From contig NZ_JACTVJ010000006.1 in NCBI RefSeq assembly GCF_014493765.1, forward strand, positions 1 through 64,000: a stretch of DNA of 64,000 nt, written 5' to 3'. Source of the DNA: Streptomyces polyasparticus. Its GTDB lineage: Bacteria > Actinomycetota > Actinomycetes > Streptomycetales > Streptomycetaceae. Below are positions 8,635 to 16,535 of the stretch, piece after piece (the first letter of the stretch is position 1; each line of letters begins with the position of its first letter). A program made the position numbers and the translations under genes. The notes below the pieces were generated by a model that worked only from the letters and a program-made list of their open reading frames with translations, ran no database searches and had not been told where the DNA came from.

Positions 8635-9801
8635 TCAGCTCAGGAAGTCGCGGGCGATCTGCTCCGCCACCCGCTCCAGGATCGGTCCCGCCTCGGCGAT
8701 GCACTTGGCCACGTCCGGCTCGACCGAGGTGAGCGGGTACGCACGGCGGATGCCGGCCTTGCCCAGGGCCTCCGGGGGCAGGGCGAGTCGGCCGCACACC
8801 GCGACGACCTCGACACCGGCCGCACGCGCCGCCGCGGCGACACCCGCCGGGGCCTTGCCGTGCAGGGTCTGCTCGTCGAGGGAGCCCTCGCCGGTGATCA
8901 CCAGCGTGGCGCGCGAGAGCGCGGGCGCGAAGCCCAGCACGTCGAGCATGACCTCGATGCCCGGACGGAACCGCGCACCGAGCGCGACGAGCGCGCCGTA
9001 GCCGATACCGCCCGCGGCGCCCGCACCCGGGGACGCGGCGAGCTCGGCGGCCTTCGACCCGATGGACTTCTCCAGGACCTGCGCGAAGTGTCCGAGCGCG
9101 GCGTCCAGGGTCTCGACGTCCTCGGGCGTCGCGCCCTTCTGCGGACCATAGACCGCGGGCGCGCCCTTCGGGCCGGTCAGCGGGTTGTCGACATCGCTCG
9201 CGAGGACCAGGTCCACCTCGGCGAAGCGCGGGTCGATGCCCGACAGATCCGCGGTGGCGAGATCGGCCAGCGGACCGCCGCCCGCGCCGACCGCCTCACC
9301 GGCCGCGTCGAGGAACTTGGCGCCCAGCGCGGCCAGCATGCCCGCGCCGCCGTCGGTCGTGGCGCTGCCGCCGACACCGAAGACGATCGTGCGCGCACCC
9401 GCGTCGAGCGCCGCGAGCAGCAGCTCACCGGAGCCGTACGTGGTCGAGGTCAGCGGCGCGAAGACACCCTCGGGGAGCAGCTGGAGACCGGAGGCCTCGG
9501 CCATCTCGACCACGGCGGTGTCGCCCCGTAGCGCATAAGCGGCCGTGACGGGCTCGCCCAGCGGGCCCGTGACCTCGACCTCGCGCCGCTCGAAGCCGCC
9601 CGCGACCGCCGCCGCCACCGTGCCGTCGCCGCCGTCCGCGACGGGCAGGGCCTCGACCGCGAGCTCCGGCAGCACACGGCGCAGCCCGGCCGTGACCCGC
9701 TCAGCGACCTGCACGGCCGTGAGCGAACCCTTGAACTTGTCCGCGGCTATCAGCACCCGGCTCGCACTCGCCGAGTGAGCCGTCTCTGCAGCGTCCGCCA
9801 C
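8635..9801 (-). CDS. glycerate kinase (type 1, GarK/GlxK family)
   Basis: A 388-residue kinase that phosphorylates D-glycerate, linking glyoxylate or serine-type catabolism to glycolysis. Family marks: ADKFKGSLTAVQVAE (20-34), VADGGDGT, GVGGSATTDGGAGM in the middle, ALGARFRPGIEVMLD and the GEGSLDEQT motif. The length matches the family. The stop is a TGA shortly after the bidirectional hairpin; the ATG at 9801 has few alternatives, though a start nearer RVLIAADK is possible. It is divergent from the BCCT transporter with a 155-bp shared promoter region. Confidence 0.93.
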   Translation of the reverse strand: MADAAETAHSASASRVLIAADKFKGSLTAVQVAERVTAGLRRVLPELAVEALPVADGGDGTVAAAVAGGFERREVEVTGPLGEPVTAAYALRGDTAVVEMAEASGLQLLPEGVFAPLTSTTYGSGELLLAALDAGARTIVFGVGGSATTDGGAGMLAALGAKFLDAAGEAVGAGGGPLADLATADLSGIDPRFAEVDLVLASDVDNPLTGPKGAPAVYGPQKGATPEDVETLDAALGHFAQVLEKSIGSKAAELAASPGAGAAGGIGYGALVALGARFRPGIEVMLDVLGFAPALSRATLVITGEGSLDEQTLHGKAPAGVAAAARAAGVEVVAVCGRLALPPEALGKAGIRRAYPLTSVEPDVAKCIAEAGPILERVAEQIARDFLS

Positions 9802-9928
9802 CTTGGTTCCCCTTGCTTTCGGGCCTTGCTCGCGTCAAGGCAGTCGCGCCGCCCCGACCTTAACCGGAGCAAGGGGTCCCTGCCCATGGCCGCCCGTGCG
9901 CTGAGACGGCGCGCCCAGGCGAAAAACA

Positions 9929-9950
9929 CCACTATTTCCGACCATAGTGG
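9929..9950 (+). promoter_or_regulatory. inverted repeat abutting the BCCT transporter start
   Basis: CCACTAT (9929-9935) and ATAGTGG (9944-9950) form a perfect 7-bp inverted repeat with an 8-nt loop, ending six bases before the ATG. The right arm contains most of the GTGGGG stretch that is the only possible ribosome site. It could be a repressor site or a leader hairpin that masks translation initiation. Confidence 0.5.
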
Positions 9951-9956
9951 GGCGCC

Positions 9957-11696
9957 ATGAGCACGGAAACGATCGATCAGAACGGCCCCGCAGAACCTCC
10001 GGGACCCCCCGGACGCACCGACGCCGCCGAGCCCGGCGGCCCCGCCGAGGAGCGCGAACCCGACCTCACTGTGGTCGGCATCGGTGTCGCGGCCGTCGTC
10101 GGCGTCGTGGCCTGGGCCGCGATCGGCAAGAAGTCCTTCGACAGCGCCTCCTCGACCGCACTCGCCTGGGTCCTGGAGAACTTCGCCTGGCTCTTCGTGA
10201 TCGCCGCGGACATCTTCCTGGTGCTCTGCGCGGTGATCGCCGTCAGCCGCTTCGGCCAGATCCGCCTCGGCCGCGACGACTCCGAGCCCGAGTTCACCAA
10301 CCTCGCGTGGATCGCGATGATGTTCAGCGCGGGCATGGGCATCGGCCTGATGTTCTACGGAGTCGGCGAACCGCTCCAGCACTATCTGAGCCCGCCGCCC
10401 GCGGCCGCCGGGGTCGAGCCCGGCACGGACAGCGCGGCCGGCACGGCGCTGCAGTACTCGTTCTTCCACTGGACGCTCACGCCCTGGGCGATCTACGGCA
10501 TCGCCGGCCTCGCGCTCGCGTACGCGGGCTTCCGCAAGGGCCGCGGCAACCGGCTGAGCTCGGTGTTCGTCCCGCTGATCGGCGAGCGCAGGGCGGCCGG
10601 CTGGCCCGGCCGCCTCATCGATCTGCTCGCGGTCTTCGCCACGGTCTTCGGCACCGCGACCAGCCTCGGCGTCGGCGCGCTCCAGGTGGCCAAGGGCCTC
10701 AACCTGACCACGGGCGTCGAGGACTCCACCTCGCTCGAAGTGATCATCATCGTGGCGCTCGGCGCGGCCTTCGTCGGCTCCGCGTTCTCGGGCCTGCACA
10801 AGGGCGTCAAATGGCTCTCGACGCTCAACATCGTGCTCGCCGCCTGCCTGATGGTCTTCATCTTCGTGCTCGGCCCGACCGTCTACATCCTGGACGCGAT
10901 CCCCGCGAGCGTCGGCAACTACCTGATCAACCTCGTCCCGATGGCCACCCGCACCGGAGCCTTCACCGACAGCTCCTGGCTGGGCAGCTGGACGATCTTC
11001 TACTGGGCCTGGTGGATGTCGTGGGCGCCCTTCGTGGGCACCTTCATCGCGCGGATCTCGCGCGGCCGCACGATCCGCGAGTTCCTCATCGGCGTCCTGC
11101 TCGTGCCGAGCGCGGCGACCGTGGTGTGGTTCTGCGTCATGGGCGGTACGGGCATCCGCCTCGACGCCACCGGCAAGGCCGACATGGCGGGGCAGATCTC
11201 CGAAGGCCCGGAGGCCGCGCTGTTCGCGATGCTCGACGCGCTGCCGATCGGCACCGTCACCTCCTGGATCGCGATGATCCTCGTGATGACGTACTTCGTC
11301 ACCAGCGCCGACTCCGCCTCGCTGGTGATGGGTTCGCTGACCAGCCGCGGAGCGCTGCACCCGAAGACCTGGCTGGTGGTGGTGTGGGGTGTCCTGATGG
11401 CCGCGGTCGCCGCGGTGCTCCTCGTCGCCGGCGGGCTCAACTCGCTGCAGAGCGCCACCATCCTGGTCGCGCTGCCGTTCGTCATCGTGATGCTGGCGCT
11501 GTGCTGGGCGCTCCTGAAGGAACTCCGCGAGGACCCGGGCGCGGGCCCGCGGCGCCACCACGCGCTGCACGGTCTGCGGGACGCGGTCAAGGCGATGGTC
11601 GGCGACGCGATCACCGAACAGTCCCCGACCCGCCACCACCGACTGCGCAGGGCCATCAAGTCCCGCAGCCAGGACGAGGATCCGGGGAGCCCGTGA
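9957..11696 (+). CDS. BCCT-family transporter (glycine betaine/choline/carnitine type)
   Basis: A 579-residue secondary transporter with about 12 membrane helices, expected to take up a quaternary ammonium osmolyte such as glycine betaine or choline with Na+ or H+. Family motifs: MFSAGMGIGLMFYGVGEP (about 121-138), and the tryptophan-rich signature helix WTIFYWAWWMSWAPFVGTF with the following ARISRGRTIREF. Both termini are long, hydrophilic and charged, as in osmosensing BCCT members; the C-terminal tail is Arg-rich. Its TGA overlaps the ATG of a small secreted-peptide gene. The start is placed just after the inverted repeat at 9929-9950. Confidence 0.94.
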   Translation: MSTETIDQNGPAEPPGPPGRTDAAEPGGPAEEREPDLTVVGIGVAAVVGVVAWAAIGKKSFDSASSTALAWVLENFAWLFVIAADIFLVLCAVIAVSRFGQIRLGRDDSEPEFTNLAWIAMMFSAGMGIGLMFYGVGEPLQHYLSPPPAAAGVEPGTDSAAGTALQYSFFHWTLTPWAIYGIAGLALAYAGFRKGRGNRLSSVFVPLIGERRAAGWPGRLIDLLAVFATVFGTATSLGVGALQVAKGLNLTTGVEDSTSLEVIIIVALGAAFVGSAFSGLHKGVKWLSTLNIVLAACLMVFIFVLGPTVYILDAIPASVGNYLINLVPMATRTGAFTDSSWLGSWTIFYWAWWMSWAPFVGTFIARISRGRTIREFLIGVLLVPSAATVVWFCVMGGTGIRLDATGKADMAGQISEGPEAALFAMLDALPIGTVTSWIAMILVMTYFVTSADSASLVMGSLTSRGALHPKTWLVVVWGVLMAAVAAVLLVAGGLNSLQSATILVALPFVIVMLALCWALLKELREDPGAGPRRHHALHGLRDAVKAMVGDAITEQSPTRHHRLRRAIKSRSQDEDPGSP

Positions 11697-11902
11697 TGCG
11701 CGCACGAGAAGCGGGGGCCCTGGCGGCCGCGGTGGTCTCGGCCCTGACGCTGGCGGCGCCCGCGGCGGCTGCCGCCCCTTGGCCCGAGCCGCTCGTCAGA
11801 ACCGGGGACATCGACGTACTCGAAGACGTACTGGAGCACATCAGCGTGCCCTTGGGAGAGGGCGGCAAGGCGGTGCATCAGCTGTACGGGGCGGAGAAGT
11901 AG
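11696..11902 (+). CDS. small secreted peptide, translationally coupled to the BCCT transporter
   Basis: A 68-residue product whose first 26-28 residues look like a signal peptide: basic MRAREAG, an alanine/leucine/valine core, then AAAAAP. The mature part would be about 40 residues, acidic then weakly basic (DIDVLEDVLEHISVP). The ATG shares one base with the transporter TGA (TGATG), which supports real, coupled translation. I do not recognise a family. It could be an exported accessory or an unrelated small secreted protein; GC composition matches its neighbours. Confidence 0.6.
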   Translation: MRAREAGALAAAVVSALTLAAPAAAAAPWPEPLVRTGDIDVLEDVLEHISVPLGEGGKAVHQLYGAEK

Positions 11903-11912
11903 TGCGGTTCGC

Positions 11913-11976
11913 GGAAGCGGTGCCGGTCGGCGATGTGGTGGGGGTCGGGGAAGCGGTGCGGGTCGGCGATGTGGTG
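11913..11976. repeat. two-copy 36-bp tandem repeat before the ADP-ribosylglycohydrolase
   Basis: GGAAGCGGTG(C/G) followed by GGTCGGCGATGTGGTG occurs at 11913-11940 and again at 11949-11976 (period 36, one mismatch in 28). It fills the 91-bp gap before the next start codon, where a promoter or ribosome site would be expected. Confidence 0.8.
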
Positions 11977-11993
11977 CGGGGTAGACCCAAGCC

Positions 11994-13049
11994 ATGACGG
12001 ATACGGACCTGAGCGACCGGATCCTCGGCGGCTGGCTCGGCCGCATCGCCGGCAACATGCTGGGCAAGCCGGTCGAGCGGGGCGACTACTGGACGCGGCA
12101 GCGCATCGACGCGTATCTGCGCCGCTTCGACGCGCTGCCGCTCACCGGCTATCTGCCCGAACCCGTGGGCTGCGAGGGCGAGTTCGAGCTGCGGCCCGAG
12201 TGGCGCTCGTGCGTACGGGGGCGGGTGCACGGCAGCTGCCGTGACGACGACATCGACTACGCGATCCTGGGGCTCGAGCTTCTGGAGACGTACGGGTTCT
12301 CGTTCAGCACCGAGCAAGTGGGGGAGCTGTGGCTGCTGCGGCTGCCGTTCCTGCAGACGTTCACGGCCGAGCGGGTGGCGTACCGCAATCTGGCGAACGG
12401 TCTGAAGCCGCCGCTGACGGCCACGTACGACAACCCGTACCAGGAGTGGATCGGTGCGCTGATCCGTGCCGACATCCACGGCTGGACCCATCCGGGGCAG
12501 CCGCGGCGGGCGGCGGCGATGGCGCGGCGGGATGCGGTGCTCTCGCATACGGGGAACGGGGTGTACGGGGCGATGTGGGCGGCGGCGCTGATCTCGGCGG
12601 CGTTCACCGCGTCGTCCGTGCGTGAGGCGCTCGACGCCTCGCTCGCCGTCTTCCCCGCGAGCAGTCGGCTTGCGCGGACCGTGCGTCGGGTGATGGCGCT
12701 GTACGCGTCGGGGCTGACGTGGGAGTCCACGCTGGAGGCGGTGGAGGCCGAGGTCGCGGGCCTCGACTGGATCCACACCGTTCCCAACGCTGCGGTCCTC
12801 ACGGCCGGGCTCCTCTACGGCGAGGGCGACTTCACCTCGACGATCGCGCTCACGGTGCGGGGTGGTCTGGACACGGACTCCAACGGGGCGACGGCGGGGT
12901 CGGTGGCCGGGGTGCTGTGCGGGGCCTCGGCGATCCCGCCGGAGTGGGTGGATCCGCTGGAGGACCGCGTACGCAGCGCGGTCTTCGGCTGGGACGGAGT
13001 GTCGATCACCTCGCTGGCGTCGCGCACGCTGGCGTTGGCGAACCCGTGA
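11994..13049 (+). CDS. ADP-ribosylglycohydrolase (DraG/ARH family)
   Basis: A 351-residue protein of the ADP-ribosylglycohydrolase fold, which removes ADP-ribose from proteins or related conjugates using two metal ions. Metal ligands are visible: CRDDDIDYA at 82-90 and GLDTDSNGAT with Asp293 and Asp295, plus the GWLGRIAGNMLGKPVE start (13-28). The substrate is not predictable; relatives act on arginine- or ADP-ribosylated proteins or nucleosides. The ATG at 11994 follows a tandem repeat with no clear ribosome site. The stop codon lies at the centre of the 16-bp palindrome CCCGTGACGTCACGGG (13043-13058). Confidence 0.9.
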   Translation: MTDTDLSDRILGGWLGRIAGNMLGKPVERGDYWTRQRIDAYLRRFDALPLTGYLPEPVGCEGEFELRPEWRSCVRGRVHGSCRDDDIDYAILGLELLETYGFSFSTEQVGELWLLRLPFLQTFTAERVAYRNLANGLKPPLTATYDNPYQEWIGALIRADIHGWTHPGQPRRAAAMARRDAVLSHTGNGVYGAMWAAALISAAFTASSVREALDASLAVFPASSRLARTVRRVMALYASGLTWESTLEAVEAEVAGLDWIHTVPNAAVLTAGLLYGEGDFTSTIALTVRGGLDTDSNGATAGSVAGVLCGASAIPPEWVDPLEDRVRSAVFGWDGVSITSLASRTLALANP

Positions 13050-13055
13050 CGTCAC

Positions 13056-13070
13056 GGGGGCTCTGCCCCC
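13056..13070 (+). terminator. short GC hairpin after the ADP-ribosylglycohydrolase
   Basis: GGGGGC-TCT-GCCCCC (13056-13070) follows the stop codon directly and overlaps the right half of the palindrome that spans the stop. It is a typical actinobacterial hairpin terminator without a T run. Confidence 0.55.
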
Positions 13071-13182
13071 GGGCCCCCGCTGGTGGCTGCGCCCCCAGGC
13101 CCCCGCTGCTGGGGGTGCTGCTTCGTGTCCGGCGTTCTGCCGGTGCGTTTTGCCGCCTGCGGTTCGTCTTCTGGGTCGGTGC

Positions 13183-13277
13183 CGGGGTGGGGTACCTGGT
13201 TTTCGGGCAATGTGAGCCGGTACCGAGGGACTCGCGTTGTCGTCTCGGACCGCCCGAAAACCAGGCACCCCACCCCG
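13183..13277. repeat. long inverted repeat, 26-bp arms
   Basis: Positions 13183-13208 and 13252-13277 are reverse complements with one mismatch in 26 (internal T against C), separated by 43 nt. The arms contain GGTTTTCGGGC and GCCCGAAAACC at their inner ends. The loop holds a CCGGTACC palindrome. It lies in the 490-bp gene-free gap between the ADP-ribosylglycohydrolase and the PucR gene. It is much longer than the usual terminators here and could be a small mobile repeat or a strong cruciform. Confidence 0.8.
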
Positions 13278-13331
13278 TCCCCTCCGGCCGTCTCGCGGGT
13301 GCACATTTCAGCCCCTGCGGCGATTGAGCAG

Positions 13332-13376
13332 ATCCGCACGAAGTGCGGATGCGGGGGTGCAGGGGGCGAAGCCCCC
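13332..13376. repeat. paired small hairpins in the gene-free stretch
   Basis: ATCCGCAC-GAA-GTGCGGAT (13332-13350) and GGGGGC-GAA-GCCCCC (13362-13376) are perfect hairpins with the same GAA loop. They belong to a hairpin-rich stretch (13050-13541) with no credible gene, convergent between the upstream gene and PucR; they may act as terminators. Confidence 0.6.
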
Positions 13377-13541
13377 GCGGGCCCACCCACCCGGGGTCTC
13401 CGCGAAAGGGGGTCCGGGGGCGAAGCCCTCGGTTTCGGGAAGGGGCGGGGCGGGGAGAAAAGCCCGCCGCAGGCGCCACCCACCCGCAGCCGACGACGAA
13501 ACCGCAGGCAGGCGCCACCCCACCGCAGCCCAGAACGCACC

Positions 13542-14741
13542 TCAGCCGACCGCCAACCGATGCGCGTCCAACGCCAGCGTCATCTCCGTGAGATCCCGCG
13601 GCCGGGACAGATCGCGGCCCGTGAGCTGTTCGAGGCGGCGCAGGCGGTTGAAGACGGTGTTGCGGTGGCAGTACAGGCGGCCGGCGGCGCGGCCCGCCGA
13701 GCCCTCGCAGTCGAGCCAGGCGTCCAGGGTCTCCAGGAGGACCGCCCGGTCGGCGGGGTCAAGGGACATCAGCGGGCCGAACACGTCCTGGACCAGGCGG
13801 GCGGCCAGCTCGGGCTGTCCGACGACCAGGGCCGTGGGGACGCGGCGGTCGAGGCGGACGATCGCCGTCGAGTCCGGGGGACAGGTGCGCAGGGCGAGTT
13901 CGGCGAGGCGGCGTGCCCGGCCGAGTTCCGCGAGGCCGCTGACCACGGGTGAGATCCCGCCGGGGCCGGTGCACCCCGAGTCGAGCAGTCCGGACAGGGC
14001 GTCCAGGCCGACCGATGCGTCGAGGGCCGCGACCCCCAGCTCGCAGTCCGCCCGCATCCGCCAGACGAAGCGGACGCCCGTCGCCCGTATCAGCCGGTGC
14101 AGTTCGCTGCCGTCGCGGCGGTCGAGCGGCAGCACGACCACCGCGTACCGGCCCTGCTCGGGCAGGTCGAGTCCGGCCGCGGCGCGCGAGGTCAGCTCCG
14201 GTGCGGCCTGGCCGTCGAGCAGGGCGTCGAGCAGTGCCTGCAGACGCTCGTCGGTCCGGCGGCGCAGTTCGAGCTCCGTCGCGCGGTACGCCTCCGAGAG
14301 CGTGTCCTCCTGGTCGTTGACCGCCGACCAGACCATCGAGGCCGACTGCATCAGGACCGGCAGCCGCTCCGGGTGCCCGGGGCGCTGCGCCTCGGCGAGC
14401 AGTTCGTCCCAGACGAGCCGCCCCGCCTGCCGGTACGCGTGCACCAGGAGGTTCAGCGGCAGGCCCTGCTGGGCGCTGCGCCGGCCCACCCACTCCGCGC
14501 GTTCCAGGTCGCGGCGCGGCGAGTGCTTGGGCGCGCAGATGGACTCGATCCCGATCCGTATCGAGACCTCCGCCTGCTGCCAGTGCTGGTCGTAGGGGAT
14601 GACGTGTTCATAGGTGGGTGAGTGGGCGTCGAGCAGCCGAAGATGCCCGTCCACCAGGTCCGGAACGCGCGTGAGCAGTGCTTCGCACGTCTCGGCGAGC
14701 ACCTTCCACTCCTGCTTCGTACGAGGTCCTCGAGCCGCCAT
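13542..14741 (-). CDS. PucR-type transcriptional regulator
   Basis: A 399-residue regulator of the PucR/CdaR type. The C-terminal helix-turn-helix is clear (about 350-395: GRLYCHRNTVFNRLRRLEQLTGRDL region), preceded by a GGDEF-like regulatory middle and an alpha-helical N-terminal RsbRD/PucR-like domain that contains two histidine-rich stretches (YEHVIPYDQHWQQ). Such proteins often activate catabolic or transport genes next to them. It is divergent from the branched-chain-type ABC operon with 205 bp between, so it is a reasonable candidate regulator. The ATG at 14741 (MAARGP) is preferred to one 69 bases upstream. Confidence 0.82.
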   Translation of the reverse strand: MAARGPRTKQEWKVLAETCEALLTRVPDLVDGHLRLLDAHSPTYEHVIPYDQHWQQAEVSIRIGIESICAPKHSPRRDLERAEWVGRRSAQQGLPLNLLVHAYRQAGRLVWDELLAEAQRPGHPERLPVLMQSASMVWSAVNDQEDTLSEAYRATELELRRRTDERLQALLDALLDGQAAPELTSRAAAGLDLPEQGRYAVVVLPLDRRDGSELHRLIRATGVRFVWRMRADCELGVAALDASVGLDALSGLLDSGCTGPGGISPVVSGLAELGRARRLAELALRTCPPDSTAIVRLDRRVPTALVVGQPELAARLVQDVFGPLMSLDPADRAVLLETLDAWLDCEGSAGRAAGRLYCHRNTVFNRLRRLEQLTGRDLSRPRDLTEMTLALDAHRLAVG

Positions 14742-14946
14742 GAGCGCCGAGGATGCCACCTGCGACCCCGGGCGGATAGGCCCCTGACACGGGGTCTTGT
14801 GCAGCAGCACAACGGCCGGGGGCCTCGTCTGGTCATGGGCAACGTTTCATTACTGACCCGTAGACATACCGGCTGGTCGGTGCTGATTCTGTGCCGACCC
14901 CAAACCGCGCTGCCCCTTGATGGGCCCGGCTTTCGAAAGGGGAGCC

Positions 14947-15756
14947 ATGCAAGGTGCCGCACTCTCCGTGCGCGACCTGTCGGCGTCCTACGGACCCGTG
15001 CGTGCCCTGCGCTCGGTATCGCTCGATGTGCCCGAAGGCGGTGTCGTCACCGTGCTCGGCGGCAACGGCGCCGGGAAGTCGACGCTCCTGCGCGCCATCT
15101 CCCGCACCCTCGCCTTCCACGGCGGTTCCGCCACCGGGACCGTGCACTTCGACGGAAAGCCGGTGCAGGCCCACGGGGCCGACCGGATCGTCGCGCAGGG
15201 CATCTGCCAAGTACCGGAAGGGCGGCAGGTGTTCGCCCGGATGACCGTCGAGGACAACCTGCGCGCCGGAGCGCTCGGATCGCGCGGTGACCGCACGGCC
15301 AAGTCCGCGGCGCTGCGCCGCGTGCACGAGCTCTTCCCGGTGCTCGCCGAACGCGCCCACCAGCGCGCGGGACTGCTCTCCGGCGGCGAACAGCAGATGC
15401 TCGCCGTCGGCCGCGCGCTGATGGCCGAGCCCAAGCTGCTGCTGCTCGACGAGCCCTCGCTCGGCCTCGCGCCGATGATGGCGACGCGGATCGCCGACAC
15501 CATCCGGGAGATCAACTCCCAAGGTGTCTCGGTCCTGTTGGTGGAGCAGAACGCCGCGCTCGCGCTCAAGCTGGCGACGACCGCGTACGTACTCGAAGTC
15601 GGCGAGGTCACCCTCTCCGGCAACGCCGACACGCTCGCCGCCTCCGACGAGGTGCGCCGCCGCTATCTCGGCGTGGTCGACGAGGATGCCGCAGCCGATG
15701 CCTCGCAGGCCGCCGCCAAGCACCCCGTCCTCACGCGCTGGGAGGAGGCCCGATGA
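14947..15756 (+). CDS. livF: branched-chain amino acid ABC transporter, ATP-binding protein LivF-type
   Basis: A 269-residue ABC ATPase. Walker A is GGNGAGKST (38-46), signature LLSGGEQQML in the middle, Walker B LLLLDEPSLGLAP, and the H-loop region appears as the family's QN variant (LVEQNAALAL), all typical of LivF. It energises the importer formed with the downstream LivG, LivH and LivM proteins. The ATG at 14947 has a strong ribosome site (GAAAGGGGAG) and is the first gene of the operon; an ATG 30 bases earlier lacks one. It overlaps livG by four bases (ATGA). Confidence 0.93.
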   Translation: MQGAALSVRDLSASYGPVRALRSVSLDVPEGGVVTVLGGNGAGKSTLLRAISRTLAFHGGSATGTVHFDGKPVQAHGADRIVAQGICQVPEGRQVFARMTVEDNLRAGALGSRGDRTAKSAALRRVHELFPVLAERAHQRAGLLSGGEQQMLAVGRALMAEPKLLLLDEPSLGLAPMMATRIADTIREINSQGVSVLLVEQNAALALKLATTAYVLEVGEVTLSGNADTLAASDEVRRRYLGVVDEDAAADASQAAAKHPVLTRWEEAR

Positions 15757-16535
15757 TCGTCCCCGCACTCGAAGTACGGGAACTCACCGTCCGGTTCTCC
15801 GGGCTCACCGCCCTGGACGCGGTGGACTTCACCGTGGCGCCCGGCACCGTGCACGCGGTCATCGGGCCCAACGGCGCGGGCAAGTCCACCTGCTTCAACG
15901 TCCTTTCGGGCGTCTACCGGGCCACCTCCGGCAGCGTCCGCTTCGGAGATCAGGAACTGACCGGCGAGCCTCCGCACCGCATCGCCGCGCTCGGTATCGC
16001 CCGCACCTTCCAGAACCTGGCCCTGCCCCCGCGCGCCACGGTCGCCGACTCGCTCCTGCTCGGCCGCCACCGCCTCACCCGTACCGGCTTCGTGGCCGCG
16101 GGACTGCGTCTTCCGCAGGCCGTACGGGAAGAGGCGCGGCACCGCGAACGGGTCCGGGAGATCGCCGCGTTCGTCGGCATCGAGGAGCACCTGGACAAGC
16201 CCGCGGGCTCCCTGCCGTACGGCCTGCAGAAGCTCGCCGAGCTCGCCCGCGCGCTGTGCATGGAGCCCAAGCTCCTGCTGCTCGACGAGCCGGTGGCCGG
16301 CATGACCGCCGACGAGCGGCGCCGTACGGCAGGAGTGATCGCGGGTGTACGCGACAGCCTCGGAATCTCGATCGTCCTCGTGGAGCACGACATGGGCATG
16401 GTCATGCGGCTCGCCGACTCGGTGACCGTTCTCGACTTCGGCAAGCGCATCGCCGACGGCACCCCCGCAGACGTACAGAACGACCCGGCAGTGGTACGCG
16501 CCTACCTCGGCCAGAGCGAGGAGACCGCGTCATGA
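15753..16535 (+). CDS. livG: branched-chain amino acid ABC transporter, ATP-binding protein LivG-type
   Basis: A 260-residue ABC ATPase, partner of LivF. Walker A GPNGAGKST (38-46), the LivG-type degenerate signature SLPYGLQKLAELARAL, Walker B LLLLDEPVAGM and LVEHDMGMVM with the H-loop histidine. The C terminus FGKRIADGTPADVQNDPAVVRAYLG is characteristic of LivG. It starts inside the livF stop (ATGA) and its own stop overlaps the livH start, so translation is coupled across the operon. Confidence 0.93.
   Translation: MIVPALEVRELTVRFSGLTALDAVDFTVAPGTVHAVIGPNGAGKSTCFNVLSGVYRATSGSVRFGDQELTGEPPHRIAALGIARTFQNLALPPRATVADSLLLGRHRLTRTGFVAAGLRLPQAVREEARHRERVREIAAFVGIEEHLDKPAGSLPYGLQKLAELARALCMEPKLLLLDEPVAGMTADERRRTAGVIAGVRDSLGISIVLVEHDMGMVMRLADSVTVLDFGKRIADGTPADVQNDPAVVRAYLGQSEETAS

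Noticed and set aside
14875-14899. GGTCGG/CCGACC inverted repeat in the PucR-liv gap as a PucR operator
   Set aside because: Only 6-bp arms with a 13-nt loop in GC-rich DNA; too likely by chance to claim.
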